Shown: in pieces, positions 25,555 through 34,589 of the stretch
How the letters are laid out: each line of letters starts with the position of its first letter
Numbering within the stretch: position 1 is the stretch's first letter
Source: Clostridium acetobutylicum ATCC 824
GTDB lineage: Bacteria; Bacillota; Clostridia; Clostridiales; Clostridiaceae
Assembly (NCBI RefSeq): GCF_000008765.1
Contig: NC_003030.1
Coordinates: 2,266,001 to 2,330,000 of the forward strand
DNA: 64,000 bases
Reading direction: 5' to 3'
Notes under the pieces: generated by a model
Database searches by the model: none
What the model was told of the DNA's origin: nothing
The model's input: the letters and a program-made list of their open reading frames with translations, nothing else
Program-made: the position numbers and the translations under genes

Positions 25555-27309
25555 TTAAACTATATCTATAAATTCAGGTTTATCAACTTGATTTCCTGCT
25601 GTCTTTTCATAAAATTTAGTACCATTTTCTTCTTTTATACACTTAAACCCCATGCTTTCATACAAATCTTTTACAGGAATATTCTTTTTTGTAGGAACAT
25701 AGCTTGCCCTTATGGTATTAATCCCTTCATTTAAAGCCTTACTCTCAATATAATTCATTATGGCATATTCTATTTTTCTCCCCATTACTCTACAGCTTAA
25801 AAGTAGCGTATCAATATCCCATATATTATTTTCTTTCTTTATTATGCCTACCCCGCAAATACCATTGTCTCCAAATTTATCTTTAACTGAAATAGACAAA
25901 ACTAAACAATTTTCATCCCTCATAAAATTCTCTATATCATTTTCAAAATACCTTTTAGTTGTCAAATTAAATTGGTTTGTTTTTTGAGTTAATTGTGCTA
26001 CTCTAGAAATATTGAACTCATCATCTATTTTTACCTCTGCACGTATATTCAATGCTTTTAAGTATTCATCTATACTATTAATCTCTTCTTTTAACTCTTC
26101 TCTTTTTCTGTTTTGAGCATACATAAGGCCCTTCTTCTTATCTTCATCGGTTAAGTATAAAACGTTGAATTCATCACTTATATCCATAATTGTCTTTAAA
26201 TATAGCGACGGGTCCGAAGGCATATTTACAACCTTAACCTCACCTTTGAAGCTTTCTCTAACTATTTCACAATTAAGCTTATCATCGTCCATGAAAACCA
26301 TGCTATCTATACCTATGTTTAGCTTTTTAGCTATTGCTCTCATATTTGATGCCTTATCCTGCCAGTTTATCTCGAAATCTGCAAAATCCTCTTCTCTCAG
26401 CACCATATATGGATGTTTTCTTATTACTTCCATGGCATCATCATAGTTATTCTTACTATTAACAGCCAAAATTACTCCCTTTTTAAAAAGTGACTTTATG
26501 TATTTTTGGAATTCATAAAAAGGCTTTCCTGACCCCGTTGGACCTAGTTTTATCCCTTCAATGCCATCTTCCCCTACAACTCCACCCCAAAGGGTTCCAT
26601 CCAAGTCTAAAACCAAACATTTCTTTATAGATGACATAATAGGTTTTACATAATTCATGTATTCACGACAAAGTTCTGGCACATATTTCATATCAAGCTT
26701 CATATCTCCGAGATAGTACATCTTATAATCTCTTTCAATCCCTTTACCAATTCTGCTTAAAAATTTATCATAATCAAATATATACACTCTATCAACATTT
26801 TTAAATTGGTTTCTTAATTCCAAATTGATAGTTTCAACCATTTCTGAAAAACCAAACTCCTGTTTGTTTTCCAAAATCCCCATAGGAGAATAAAACGGCA
26901 CTTCAAAATTATGTACAATAACACTGCAATTTAAATTTTTTCTTATAGTATTTATAAGTAATTTAAATTCTTTTAAAATTTTATCCTTTAGTTTTATTCT
27001 TTCCTCGCTTCCCATTGTAAAACCTTTAAAGTAATCATCACCAATTGCAGTTTCTAAATCCACTGCAATTATTACTACATCCGGATTTGATTTGTACAAG
27101 TCACTACTATAATCTAAAATTTGCTGACTATATTGATTGTATTCACTCATATACGTATGAGCTTTTATACCCATATAAGCACACATAACCCCTAGAGTTT
27201 CTTTTACACCTCTAAGGGTAGACCCTGGTAAATATGCAATTTTTATAGTTTTACTATAACTGTCATTTTTAATTTTCCTATACTCTTTAATATATTCTGA
27301 TGTAGTCAT
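25555..27309 (-). CDS. FkbH-like HAD-IIIC protein with GNAT-like C-terminus
   Basis: A 584-aa protein. Residues about 20-220 form an SGNH-like N-terminal region. Residues about 228-370 are a HAD domain with CLVLDLDGTLWGGVVGEDG (nucleophile Asp235, Asp237), AVNSKNNYDDAM and VFMDDDKLNCEIVRE. The C-terminal 170 residues resemble a GNAT acyltransferase (FGDNGICGVGII, YVPTKKNIPVKDLYESMGF). Known FkbH enzymes take a glyceryl group from 1,3-bisphosphoglycerate and load it onto an acyl carrier protein. The ACP gene 16 bases downstream makes that role likely here. GGGGGTTAAG precedes the ATG. Confidence 0.85.
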   Translation of the reverse strand: MTTSEYIKEYRKIKNDSYSKTIKIAYLPGSTLRGVKETLGVMCAYMGIKAHTYMSEYNQYSQQILDYSSDLYKSNPDVVIIAVDLETAIGDDYFKGFTMGSEERIKLKDKILKEFKLLINTIRKNLNCSVIVHNFEVPFYSPMGILENKQEFGFSEMVETINLELRNQFKNVDRVYIFDYDKFLSRIGKGIERDYKMYYLGDMKLDMKYVPELCREYMNYVKPIMSSIKKCLVLDLDGTLWGGVVGEDGIEGIKLGPTGSGKPFYEFQKYIKSLFKKGVILAVNSKNNYDDAMEVIRKHPYMVLREEDFADFEINWQDKASNMRAIAKKLNIGIDSMVFMDDDKLNCEIVRESFKGEVKVVNMPSDPSLYLKTIMDISDEFNVLYLTDEDKKKGLMYAQNRKREELKEEINSIDEYLKALNIRAEVKIDDEFNISRVAQLTQKTNQFNLTTKRYFENDIENFMRDENCLVLSISVKDKFGDNGICGVGIIKKENNIWDIDTLLLSCRVMGRKIEYAIMNYIESKALNEGINTIRASYVPTKKNIPVKDLYESMGFKCIKEENGTKFYEKTAGNQVDKPEFIDIV

Positions 27310-27360
27310 ATCTTAACCCCCATTAAAATGTAATTTAAAACTCTTAGAATGCATACTTCA

Positions 27361-28578
27361 TTATTTAATAGCATCTATAAGCTTGCTTGCTATTGTTCCC
27401 TTTATCTCTGCACCACTACTGCAATTTATAAATTCAATATCCTTAGATTTCATTATTTTTTGTTCAATCCAACTCTTAAAATACAAAAAACCCTCATTTG
27501 TTTCAAGGTATTCTCCATCAACAGATCTTACTTTTTTAATTCCGCTGCTTTGTGAACTTCCATAATTATCGTGATGAGACTTCCCATTTAAGTAAGCTAA
27601 ATCTTGACCAATGAATATGACTTTTTTAGGCTTCTTAAGTACAGCTATACTTAAAATAGCAGTAGCTACAGATTTCCCTGTTTCCACCACAACATCGTTA
27701 TTTTCCCTTGCAGCGTTAAAATCATTAAAGAATAGAAATTTCTCTCCACTCCACTCTGAAACCACTCTACTACATGCTGAAGACAAAAAACAAAGAGGTA
27801 TATTTTTATTTAGAATTGATTGAAGCTGAGTATAGACTATATCTTGAGGATCAATTATACATATCATGTCTGGAATGATATGATTCTTAATTAAAAATTC
27901 AGCAGCACTACCTGCACAAAATATTTTTACTCTATCTCTTACTTTCTTTAAACTTTCTATATTATAATCAAGCGATGGCCCTGAAGAAACAAGAACTATG
28001 TTTTCACAGCCAAAGCTATAAAAGCTTAAAAAATCCTGCATTTTTTTATGGGTTTTCTTTAAATTCATATCATAGTTATACTCAGCTAATTTTCCATGTT
28101 TCTCAATCTCTATTTTAGCAAGCTCATAACCCTTAAGTAACCTTGCCATATGACCAAACTCCTCTGGAAGTACTTTAAGAGAAGGTCTATATATAATAAT
28201 ATTTTTAGCTAGCGAAAGAGATTTTGAAAATTCCTTCAAAAACTCATCACCATAATCAAAAAAACATTTAAGCCTAGGATTTTTAATTAGTTTTTTATAC
28301 AAACTTTGTTTTTTAGCTTCCTTTATAACTTCTAAATCCGCATCAAAAACGGCAAGCATACTTTCTTCGTTCATGTGCCTAAGCACAGCCTCAATATGAT
28401 ATCCCAAGCCAAAACCATAAATAACAATGTACCTTGAATTTTTAATTAATTCTATATTTTTTATAGCAAAGGTTTCTGCTTCCCTTAAAGGATCATATTT
28501 GCTGTGAATGAATACACCGTCTACTTTTATGGTATAATTTTCAGTCTTGGTTTTTACAATTTCAAGTTTTCTTTCCAT
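27361..28578 (-). CDS. Maf-family flagellin glycosyltransferase (short, second copy)
   Basis: A 405-aa Maf protein, shorter than its two relatives because it lacks the C-terminal helical extension. It has VIYGFGLGYHIEAVLRHMN, IVLVSSGPSLDYNIESLK, IKNHIIPDMICIIDPQDI, VETGKSVATAILSIAVLKKPKKVIFIGQDLAYLNGKSHHD. Its N-terminal and donor-site sequence is clearly diverged from the other two, which suggests a different acceptor or sugar. The second ATG (28576-28578) is preferred because TAGGA lies eight bases from it and only two from the first. Confidence 0.85.
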   Translation of the reverse strand: MERKLEIVKTKTENYTIKVDGVFIHSKYDPLREAETFAIKNIELIKNSRYIVIYGFGLGYHIEAVLRHMNEESMLAVFDADLEVIKEAKKQSLYKKLIKNPRLKCFFDYGDEFLKEFSKSLSLAKNIIIYRPSLKVLPEEFGHMARLLKGYELAKIEIEKHGKLAEYNYDMNLKKTHKKMQDFLSFYSFGCENIVLVSSGPSLDYNIESLKKVRDRVKIFCAGSAAEFLIKNHIIPDMICIIDPQDIVYTQLQSILNKNIPLCFLSSACSRVVSEWSGEKFLFFNDFNAARENNDVVVETGKSVATAILSIAVLKKPKKVIFIGQDLAYLNGKSHHDNYGSSQSSGIKKVRSVDGEYLETNEGFLYFKSWIEQKIMKSKDIEFINCSSGAEIKGTIASKLIDAIK

Positions 28579-28588
28579 ATACATTTTC

Positions 28589-28936
28589 CTAATTTAAAAG
28601 ACTTTTACTTATTACATTCTCATAGTTTTCAATTATAGGGTATACTTCATATTGAAATAAATCACCTACTAATATATAGTCTTCATTTTCCATGGCTTCT
28701 ATAACCTCTGAAAACTTTTCTGTAAGTTCACTTTCGTCTAATTCTTCCTTTAGCACATCTTTTGTAAGCGCTATAAGATTTATTATCCACTGAAACCCAT
28801 CTGACGCTTCAGTTATTATTTCTGCCCCCTTTTCATATTCTCCACTTTCATATGATTCGTAAATATCCTTTATTCCCTTTTTTAATTTAGGTATATACTC
28901 TAACGCAGTTCTTAAAGCTTCTATTTTTTCGCTCAT
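28589..28936 (-). CDS. Small acidic helical protein in the maf operon
   Basis: A 115-aa protein, strongly acidic and predicted helical throughout (ALEYIPKLKKGIKDIYESYESGEYEKGAEIITEA is typical of the whole, shown here as ALEYIPKLKKGIKDIYESYE only in part). It has no membrane segment or cysteine motif. AGGAGG precedes the ATG. It lies between two Maf genes with a 10-base gap downstream, so it is probably a partner or chaperone for Maf or flagellin; I do not recognise a named family and assign no function. Confidence 0.7.
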   Translation of the reverse strand: MSEKIEALRTALEYIPKLKKGIKDIYESYESGEYEKGAEIITEASDGFQWIINLIALTKDVLKEELDESELTEKFSEVIEAMENEDYILVGDLFQYEVYPIIENYENVISKSLLN

Positions 28937-29014
28937 CTTTATCCTCCTAAAGTTAGCATTTTCTATACATAATATCGTATTTATTTAAATTTTCTTTAAT
29001 TTAAGAAAACATAT

Positions 29015-30793
29015 TTATGATTCTTTCAAGCTTTTTATACATTTTTCAATTTCAGGGCCAGCTTCCATTATTGATGTTTTAATACCATTATATAACAATA
29101 TGTTTTTTTTATAAACACGTTTTATCTTTTCTTTTTCAGTTTCATTATACTTTTGCTTATATTCTTTATTCATACTCGATTCGTATATATTAGGGAGAAT
29201 TAAATTCCTCATAAACTCCATTTCTCCAATGCTACTGTTTATAAGCTTATCAGTTTTGCTAAGCTTTCTATTTATGTTGTCTATTATAGTTTTATTCCAC
29301 CTATTCTCTTTCTCTAAAAATTCACTGCATAAATCAATTGATGCTTCTATTTCTTTTTTTACTTTATTCATTATTTTTTTAGCATCCATTAACTTACATA
29401 CTACTTGTTCTCTACTCACATATTTCCCTATATTTTCACCCAAAGTATAATCTTTTTTCTTATTTAAACAAAATTTTTTAAGAACTTCCTTAAGAGGAAT
29501 TATTTTTGTACCTTTTATATTGGCTCCTCCCTCAGTTGAATTTATAAAATTATTTTCTTTAAATAGCTGTGTCATTTCTTCAAGTTTAATTCTATAAAAA
29601 TTCAAAACAGAATCTGACTTTATAATATCTCCGTTTATATCCTCAACATATACTATCTTTTTATCTCCTTCTACATTTGTATCACCTGCTGAATCAGCAT
29701 GAGCTTTGTCATTAGTATAGGCAAGATCCTGACCTATAAAAATAATTGGATCACCACCAATATATACTCCAAGACCGGCGCAAACATGAGCAACAGAACC
29801 ACCTTCGAATATGTTATCAACATCATAGTTTAAAAATTCCTTTTGTAACCCAAGCATTCCTATATCATTAAAAAATATTTTTTCTCCCTTATAGTCTCTA
29901 AGTATTTCATAATAAGTATACTCGCAAAACAAAAGAGGTGCTGTACAATCAAAGGTTCCCCTCATAACATCATAGGCTGGTACATCTGGATCTACAACAC
30001 ATACATAATCAGGTTTTATATCTAAATCTAAAAGAGTTTTTAAAGTTCTTCCTCCTGTTATAATTATACATTTATCCTGACAATCTTTTAAAAAACGAAT
30101 ATTTTTTTCAAGAGATGGTCCTGCGGAAACTACCACCACAGGCATATCTTTATTGTAGTTACTTTTTAGCTTATTTACAGCAACACTGTCTAATATATAT
30201 TTTAAATTTCCCATAAATGATTTATAAAAATGTTGTGAATGAACCATAAGCGTATTTACTTCAATCAATGCATTTCTCAAAAAAGTTGTATAAACTTTTA
30301 AGGTCTCAAGAGCTTCATTTTCATAGACTCTTTTGTAATTTGCATAAAAAGCAAAATTAGTATTATTAACTTCCTCTTTCGGAATAAGTAATTGAAATAA
30401 AGCTTTTATATCGTTTGCACTAAAATTACTTAAAATGACTCTATCACTTTGAAGTACTTCTAAATTTACTTTATTTTTAACAAGAGTATTTATAACTTTA
30501 TTATCCTGTTCAATTACAACTATAATATTGTTTTCTGTTATTTTAAGAAGTTCCTTTATATGTTCTCCTGCTCCAAGTCCAAAGCATACAAAAATGCTTT
30601 CCTTATTATAGTCTCCCATTTCATTTAAAAACTTATCTATATCTTTTTTTACATTGTACTTACTTCCTAAATATATATTTTTTTTATTTTTTTCAACCTT
30701 TATAATATTTTTATTATCCGTACTTTTTTCTATACAGTACTGCTCTTCTTTATTATCTAAACTATTTAAAGTAATTTGTGTTATATTATTCAT
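29015..30793 (-). CDS. Maf-family flagellin glycosyltransferase (first copy)
   Basis: A 592-aa Maf protein. The N-terminal domain has FVCFGLGAGEHIKELL and VVIEQDNKVIN. The catalytic MAF_flag10 domain has PVVVVSAGPSLEKNIRFLK, IITGGRTLKTLLDLDIKPDY, EGGSVAHVCAGLGVYIGGDPI, FIGQDLAYTNDKAHAD. The last 130 residues are a charged coiled-coil-like extension. It is the first gene downstream of flagellin and the first of the long glycosylation operon, read from its own sigma-D-type promoter. Expected to glycosylate flagellin in the cytoplasm before export, with a CMP-nonulosonic acid as donor. Confidence 0.9.
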   Translation of the reverse strand: MNNITQITLNSLDNKEEQYCIEKSTDNKNIIKVEKNKKNIYLGSKYNVKKDIDKFLNEMGDYNKESIFVCFGLGAGEHIKELLKITENNIIVVIEQDNKVINTLVKNKVNLEVLQSDRVILSNFSANDIKALFQLLIPKEEVNNTNFAFYANYKRVYENEALETLKVYTTFLRNALIEVNTLMVHSQHFYKSFMGNLKYILDSVAVNKLKSNYNKDMPVVVVSAGPSLEKNIRFLKDCQDKCIIITGGRTLKTLLDLDIKPDYVCVVDPDVPAYDVMRGTFDCTAPLLFCEYTYYEILRDYKGEKIFFNDIGMLGLQKEFLNYDVDNIFEGGSVAHVCAGLGVYIGGDPIIFIGQDLAYTNDKAHADSAGDTNVEGDKKIVYVEDINGDIIKSDSVLNFYRIKLEEMTQLFKENNFINSTEGGANIKGTKIIPLKEVLKKFCLNKKKDYTLGENIGKYVSREQVVCKLMDAKKIMNKVKKEIEASIDLCSEFLEKENRWNKTIIDNINRKLSKTDKLINSSIGEMEFMRNLILPNIYESSMNKEYKQKYNETEKEKIKRVYKKNILLYNGIKTSIMEAGPEIEKCIKSLKES

Positions 30794-30836
30794 TTTCCAC
30801 TCACCTTATATATTTTTTATATTAGTATTAGTATAT

Positions 30837-30863
30837 TTATCGAAAAGGCCCTAAATTTCTTTA
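30837..30863 (-). promoter_or_regulatory. Sigma-D-type promoter for the maf/nonulosonate operon
   Basis: Minus strand TAAA (30860-30863), 15-base spacer, TTCGATAA (30837-30844), about 45 bases before the maf ATG. The -35 lies inside the T run of the flagellin terminator, so the operon starts where flagellin transcription ends. Confidence 0.75.
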
Positions 30864-30867
30864 AAAA

Positions 30868-30898
30868 AATAAAAGGATGCATTATGCATCCTTTTATT
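30868..30898 (-). terminator. Flagellin gene terminator
   Basis: AAAAGGATGCA (30871-30881) pairs with TGCATCCTTTT (30885-30895), plus three outer A-T pairs, followed on the minus strand by a run of seven T. It is right after the flagellin stop. Confidence 0.85.
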
Positions 30899-30905
30899 AA
30901 ATAGA

Positions 30906-31733
30906 CTATCTTAATAACTGAAGAACGTTGTTTGGTGTTTGGTTTGCTTGTGAAAGCATTGCTTGTGCAGCCTGAACTAACACGTTGCTCTTAGTGTAGT
31001 TCATCATTTCACTAGCCATATCAACGTCTCTGATTCTTGATTCAGCTGATTGTAAGTTTTCTGAATCTGTGTTTAAGTTATTGATTGTGTGCTCAAGTCT
31101 GTTCTGAACAGAACCTAATTTAGCTCTTTCACTTGAAACTGTATCTATTGCTTTTTGAACTGAAGTAATAGCAGCTTGTGCTCCTGTTTGTGTTGATATT
31201 GAAGCAGATGTTGTATTAACTCCTAATGAAGTTGCGCTCATGTTGTTTATTGAAAGAGATATAGTCTGTCCACTATTAGCTCCTATCTGGAATGTCATTT
31301 GTGCAGTTCCAGTAAGACTTCCATCTAATAATTTCTTAGTGTTGAACTCTGATTGAACAGCTATTCTTGTAACTTCACTTTGAAGTTGTTTGAACTCTAA
31401 TTCAAGGTTAGCTCTATCAGTACTTGTGTTAGTACCAGTTGCTGATTGAACTGCAAGCTCTCTCATTCTCTGAAGTATAGCTTGGCTTTCATTTAAGTTT
31501 CCTTCAGCAGTTTGAACTAAAGATATACCGTCTTGAGCATTTCTTGTAGATTGGTTAAGACCATTTATCTGAGCTCTCATCTTTTCTGATATTGCAAGTC
31601 CTGCTGCGTCATCACCAGCTTTGTTTATTCTGTAACCTGATGATAATTTCTCGATAGAGTTTGCTGCCTCACCATTGTTGATGTTCATTTGTCTTAATGC
31701 ATTCATTGCATTTAAATTGTGATTGATAACCAT
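30906..31733 (-). CDS. hag: Flagellin
   Basis: A 275-aa flagellin, the filament subunit. The N-terminal D0/D1 helix region ([38 protein letters not shown]) and the C-terminal one ([32 protein letters not shown]) are intact; the surface-exposed middle is short, as in other small Gram-positive flagellins. The central part (about 130-200) is rich in Ser and Thr, so there are many possible O-glycosylation sites for the Maf proteins encoded next door. The ATG has GGGAGGA upstream. Its leader carries a sigma-D promoter and a likely CsrA site. Confidence 0.97.
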   Translation of the reverse strand: MVINHNLNAMNALRQMNINNGEAANSIEKLSSGYRINKAGDDAAGLAISEKMRAQINGLNQSTRNAQDGISLVQTAEGNLNESQAILQRMRELAVQSATGTNTSTDRANLELEFKQLQSEVTRIAVQSEFNTKKLLDGSLTGTAQMTFQIGANSGQTISLSINNMSATSLGVNTTSASISTQTGAQAAITSVQKAIDTVSSERAKLGSVQNRLEHTINNLNTDSENLQSAESRIRDVDMASEMMNYTKSNVLVQAAQAMLSQANQTPNNVLQLLR

Positions 31734-31740
31734 AATAAAA

Positions 31741-31774
31741 TTCCTCCCTGATTTTTAATTAGGCATCCTTGCCT
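31741..31774 (-). promoter_or_regulatory. Probable CsrA-binding sites in the flagellin leader
   Basis: On the minus strand a small hairpin AGGC-AAGGAT-GCCT (31761-31774) shows CAAGGATG, matching the core CARGGAUG of the CsrA consensus with GGA in the loop. A second GGA lies in the Shine-Dalgarno CAGGGAGGAA (31741-31750). Two such sites, one covering the ribosome site, is the arrangement known for Bacillus subtilis hag. Confidence 0.6.
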
Positions 31775-31812
31775 TTATTTTTTTATTAAAGTTTAATTAA
31801 CTTACAAGAAAT

Positions 31813-31839
31813 ATATCGGAGCATTTCTTTATCACTTTA
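31813..31839 (-). promoter_or_regulatory. Sigma-D promoter of flagellin
   Basis: Minus strand TAAA (31836-31839), 15-base spacer, TCCGATAT (31813-31820): seven of eight -10 bases match GCCGATAT. It gives a leader of about 70 bases. Confidence 0.85.
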
Positions 31840-31858
31840 TATATTTCTTTATTTTTTT

Positions 31859-32203
31859 TTATATTTTTTTACTTACATAAAATGGTCCTACGCTGAATTT
31901 CTTTCCATAAGTACTTCTTGCGCTTTTGCCTCCACGTAATTCCACTATTGATTTCTCGACTTCAGTCTTTTTTAAACTTATAGCGTGTTCTAACTTTTTT
32001 TCCTCATCAGATAGTTTTAAGCTCTCAAAAGTATTTCTAATCTCTTTTGAATCATAATTCTCTTTTTTAATCTCTTCTATTATATTTCCTCTTCTGTTAA
32101 AAAAATCACTGATATCTTCATCATACTCTTCTTTGTATATTTTATCAGATAATTTTATAGTTAAATCCCTGTACTCCATTAAAAGTTCAGTTAAACTTTT
32201 CAT
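31859..32203 (-). CDS. fliT: FliT-like flagellar export chaperone
   Basis: A 114-aa, highly charged helical protein (LLMEYRDLTIKLSDKIYKEE, DFFNRRGNIIEEIKKE) ending in a basic tail. Its position directly after fliD and fliS, its size and helical nature fit FliT, the chaperone of the filament cap FliD; sequence conservation in this family is low, so the call rests partly on context. It is the last gene of the flgM-to-fliT unit; flagellin's promoter begins right after it. Confidence 0.6.
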   Translation of the reverse strand: MKSLTELLMEYRDLTIKLSDKIYKEEYDEDISDFFNRRGNIIEEIKKENYDSKEIRNTFESLKLSDEEKKLEHAISLKKTEVEKSIVELRGGKSARSTYGKKFSVGPFYVSKKI

Positions 32204-32262
32204 AATTTCACTACCTCTAATATATTATTTTTAAAAAATAACCAATTAGCTTAAATTATATA

Positions 32263-34179
32263 CTACAGTTTTGATAATTGAGATTGAAGAGATTGCTGCT
32301 GACTTTGTGCTTGTGCTAAATAACTTTCAAGCTTTGAATACTGCAGATAAAACTGTTCTTGTTTATCTGATAATGTAGAATCATAATCATTTATAGCTTG
32401 AAGCTTATCTTTTATTTGCTTAGTTAAAGTACTTGTAGTATCTGTACTTGTAGATGATCCTGCAAGCTGAACTAAAGTTCCTGGCGGAAAAGTATTTACT
32501 CTAGTATAGTCCTGCATAATATCGTTTATTCTCTGAAAAATTCCTTCTTGAGAATATCTTGTTTGTCTTCTAGCCATAGTTTTTGCTATATCAGCAGAGC
32601 TTTGATTAATATCATTATTTTTGATATATAAAGACTCATCTTTAGATTGCTTTGCAAATATATTATATATACTGCTCCCATACTTCTTTATAGCAGTTTT
32701 TAACGTAGCCGGATCATATTTCATTTGTCCAGCCTTGTTTACAGCATCTCCAACACCACTATAAGAACTTATTCCTAAATCAGTTAAGGTAAAACCTGCC
32801 CCATCAACACCAGTATAAAAAGCCTTTCTAAACTCTGTAACCATGCTCTGCAAATATGAATCATTTGCAAGTATACCTTGTTTAGCCTGTGTCTCCCATT
32901 TAGTCACCTCATCATCGGTCATTGCTTTTTTCTGAGCATCTGTAAGCGGCTTATAGCTGTACGTTTTAGTTTCATTTATTTTATCATTGATCTGCTGTAC
33001 ATAAGCATTATACTTGTCAATAAAGCCCGTTATTTTATTGTATATCTTGTCCACATTAAGAGTCATTTGTATATTAGCTTTGTGCGGTGTATATACAGAA
33101 CCTGACTCAGCTAAATTTATTTTACTTATATCATACTCAACACCATCTACTGAAAAATCATTATTCATTGATTCTACAGTACCCTTTGATCCATTAGGCT
33201 CTGTTATAGTAACATTAGCATTAACACCATCTATCATATTAATACCTGTTACATTACTTAATGTTTTAGTTTTACTATTCCCATCTATAGCTGTAACACT
33301 AGCTGCTGTACTAGTATTTGTTCCACTTAATCCAAATATATTTTTAAAAAAATTATTTCCACTAGCATTATAATCTACTGCACCAAGAGCACCTTTTCCT
33401 CCGCTTATACCTCCTACACCAACAACAGTATCTGCTGGAGCGCTACTATCTACAGTAGCTCCTGATGTTACCTTTCCTGTTGTACCTGATTGAAAGATAT
33501 TTCCACCAATACTGCTATTTGCACTTATATGATATTGACCGTCAAGCGTACTGCTAGTTACAGTAAGATTAAAATAACTTGCTACACTTTTAAGCGTATC
33601 ATCTACTGACATATTTCCCAATTTAAAATCTTGAGTTTTACCATTAAAAACAACAGTTAATGTATCATTTCCTCCATTAGCAGCAACCGCGGAACCTGAA
33701 TCACTAAGAGTATAAGTTTTTCCACCTGCGTCAGTTACAGTTTGTCCTGTAAGCGTATTAGCATTTCTAGCAGTAGTGCCAACTCTATTTACCGTAACTG
33801 AATAATTTCCTTCAGCAGTTCCTTCATGTCCTTTTGCAATTACTCCAGTATCCTTGCTTGCATCACTTGTTGTATTTGTATTGTCATCACTTATTCCTGT
33901 ATAATCAGCATAAGCATTGGGTGTTAACATATAGTTGTCTTGATTTAACTGATCAAAGTATGTGCTTGAGAGTGTAGCAGAACTTGTTGTAACTGCTCTA
34001 TACGCATCTCTTTTCCACTCTAGATAAGTTTCATCCTGCTTCATGGTGTCTCTCTTCATCTCATAAGGCTGCATAAGCTTACTTACTATACTGTCAACAT
34101 CCAATCCTGATGCCAATCCAGTCATTCTCATTGGTGAATTATAAGCGGATGTACTGCCTGTACCACTTGTACTACTCAT
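32263..34179 (-). CDS. fliD: Flagellar hook-associated protein 2 (filament cap)
   Basis: A 638-aa FliD. The N-terminal domain (MRMTGLASGLDVDSIVSKLMQPYEMKRDTMKQ, seen in part as GLASGLDVDSIVSKLM) and the C-terminal domain (MARRQTRYSQEGIFQRINDI, LSDKQEQFYLQYSKLESYLA) are typical and predicted coiled coil. The middle is Ser/Thr/Gly-rich and long, giving a protein larger than the Bacillus one. FliD caps the growing filament and folds exported flagellin. The gene is flanked by fliS and a fliT-like gene, its usual partners. Confidence 0.95.
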   Translation of the reverse strand: MSSTSGTGSTSAYNSPMRMTGLASGLDVDSIVSKLMQPYEMKRDTMKQDETYLEWKRDAYRAVTTSSATLSSTYFDQLNQDNYMLTPNAYADYTGISDDNTNTTSDASKDTGVIAKGHEGTAEGNYSVTVNRVGTTARNANTLTGQTVTDAGGKTYTLSDSGSAVAANGGNDTLTVVFNGKTQDFKLGNMSVDDTLKSVASYFNLTVTSSTLDGQYHISANSSIGGNIFQSGTTGKVTSGATVDSSAPADTVVGVGGISGGKGALGAVDYNASGNNFFKNIFGLSGTNTSTAASVTAIDGNSKTKTLSNVTGINMIDGVNANVTITEPNGSKGTVESMNNDFSVDGVEYDISKINLAESGSVYTPHKANIQMTLNVDKIYNKITGFIDKYNAYVQQINDKINETKTYSYKPLTDAQKKAMTDDEVTKWETQAKQGILANDSYLQSMVTEFRKAFYTGVDGAGFTLTDLGISSYSGVGDAVNKAGQMKYDPATLKTAIKKYGSSIYNIFAKQSKDESLYIKNNDINQSSADIAKTMARRQTRYSQEGIFQRINDIMQDYTRVNTFPPGTLVQLAGSSTSTDTTSTLTKQIKDKLQAINDYDSTLSDKQEQFYLQYSKLESYLAQAQSQQQSLQSQLSKL

Positions 34180-34197
34180 AATATTCCTCCCTACAAA

Positions 34198-34578
34198 CTA
34201 CCTTTTAGATAACTTATATGCCTCATACCACATGTCCCTAACTTCTATAATAAGTGGCATAGTTTCATCTAAAATATTAATATCCTTTTTTAAATTTGCT
34301 TTAACAAGCTGAGAACTTATAAAACTATATAGTTTAAATAAATCCTCACCCCAATCTCCTGCTTTTGACAAGTCTAAACATGCCATTAATTCTGTAAAGA
34401 TATCTTCCACTCTTATAAGATACTCATGAGTTTTTTTAATATCTTTAGCTTCCATTGAATTTCTTGCTATTTTAGCGAATTTTACAGCGCCATCTACAAG
34501 CATTAACAATAGCTGCTCTTTAGAAGCATAAGTTACACTGTTATTTTTATATGTCTTATATGCATTGCTACCATACAT
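34198..34578 (-). CDS. fliS: Flagellin export chaperone FliS
   Basis: A 126-aa helical protein with YGSNAYKTYKNNSVTYASKE at the start, LLLMLVDGAVKFAKIARNSM and LMACLDLSKAGDWGEDLFKLY, the standard FliS pattern. FliS binds the C-terminus of flagellin in the cytoplasm and prevents premature assembly; in Bacillus it also works with FliW and CsrA, both encoded just upstream. Confidence 0.95.
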   Translation of the reverse strand: MYGSNAYKTYKNNSVTYASKEQLLLMLVDGAVKFAKIARNSMEAKDIKKTHEYLIRVEDIFTELMACLDLSKAGDWGEDLFKLYSFISSQLVKANLKKDINILDETMPLIIEVRDMWYEAYKLSKR

Positions 34579-34589
34579 AATAGAACCCC

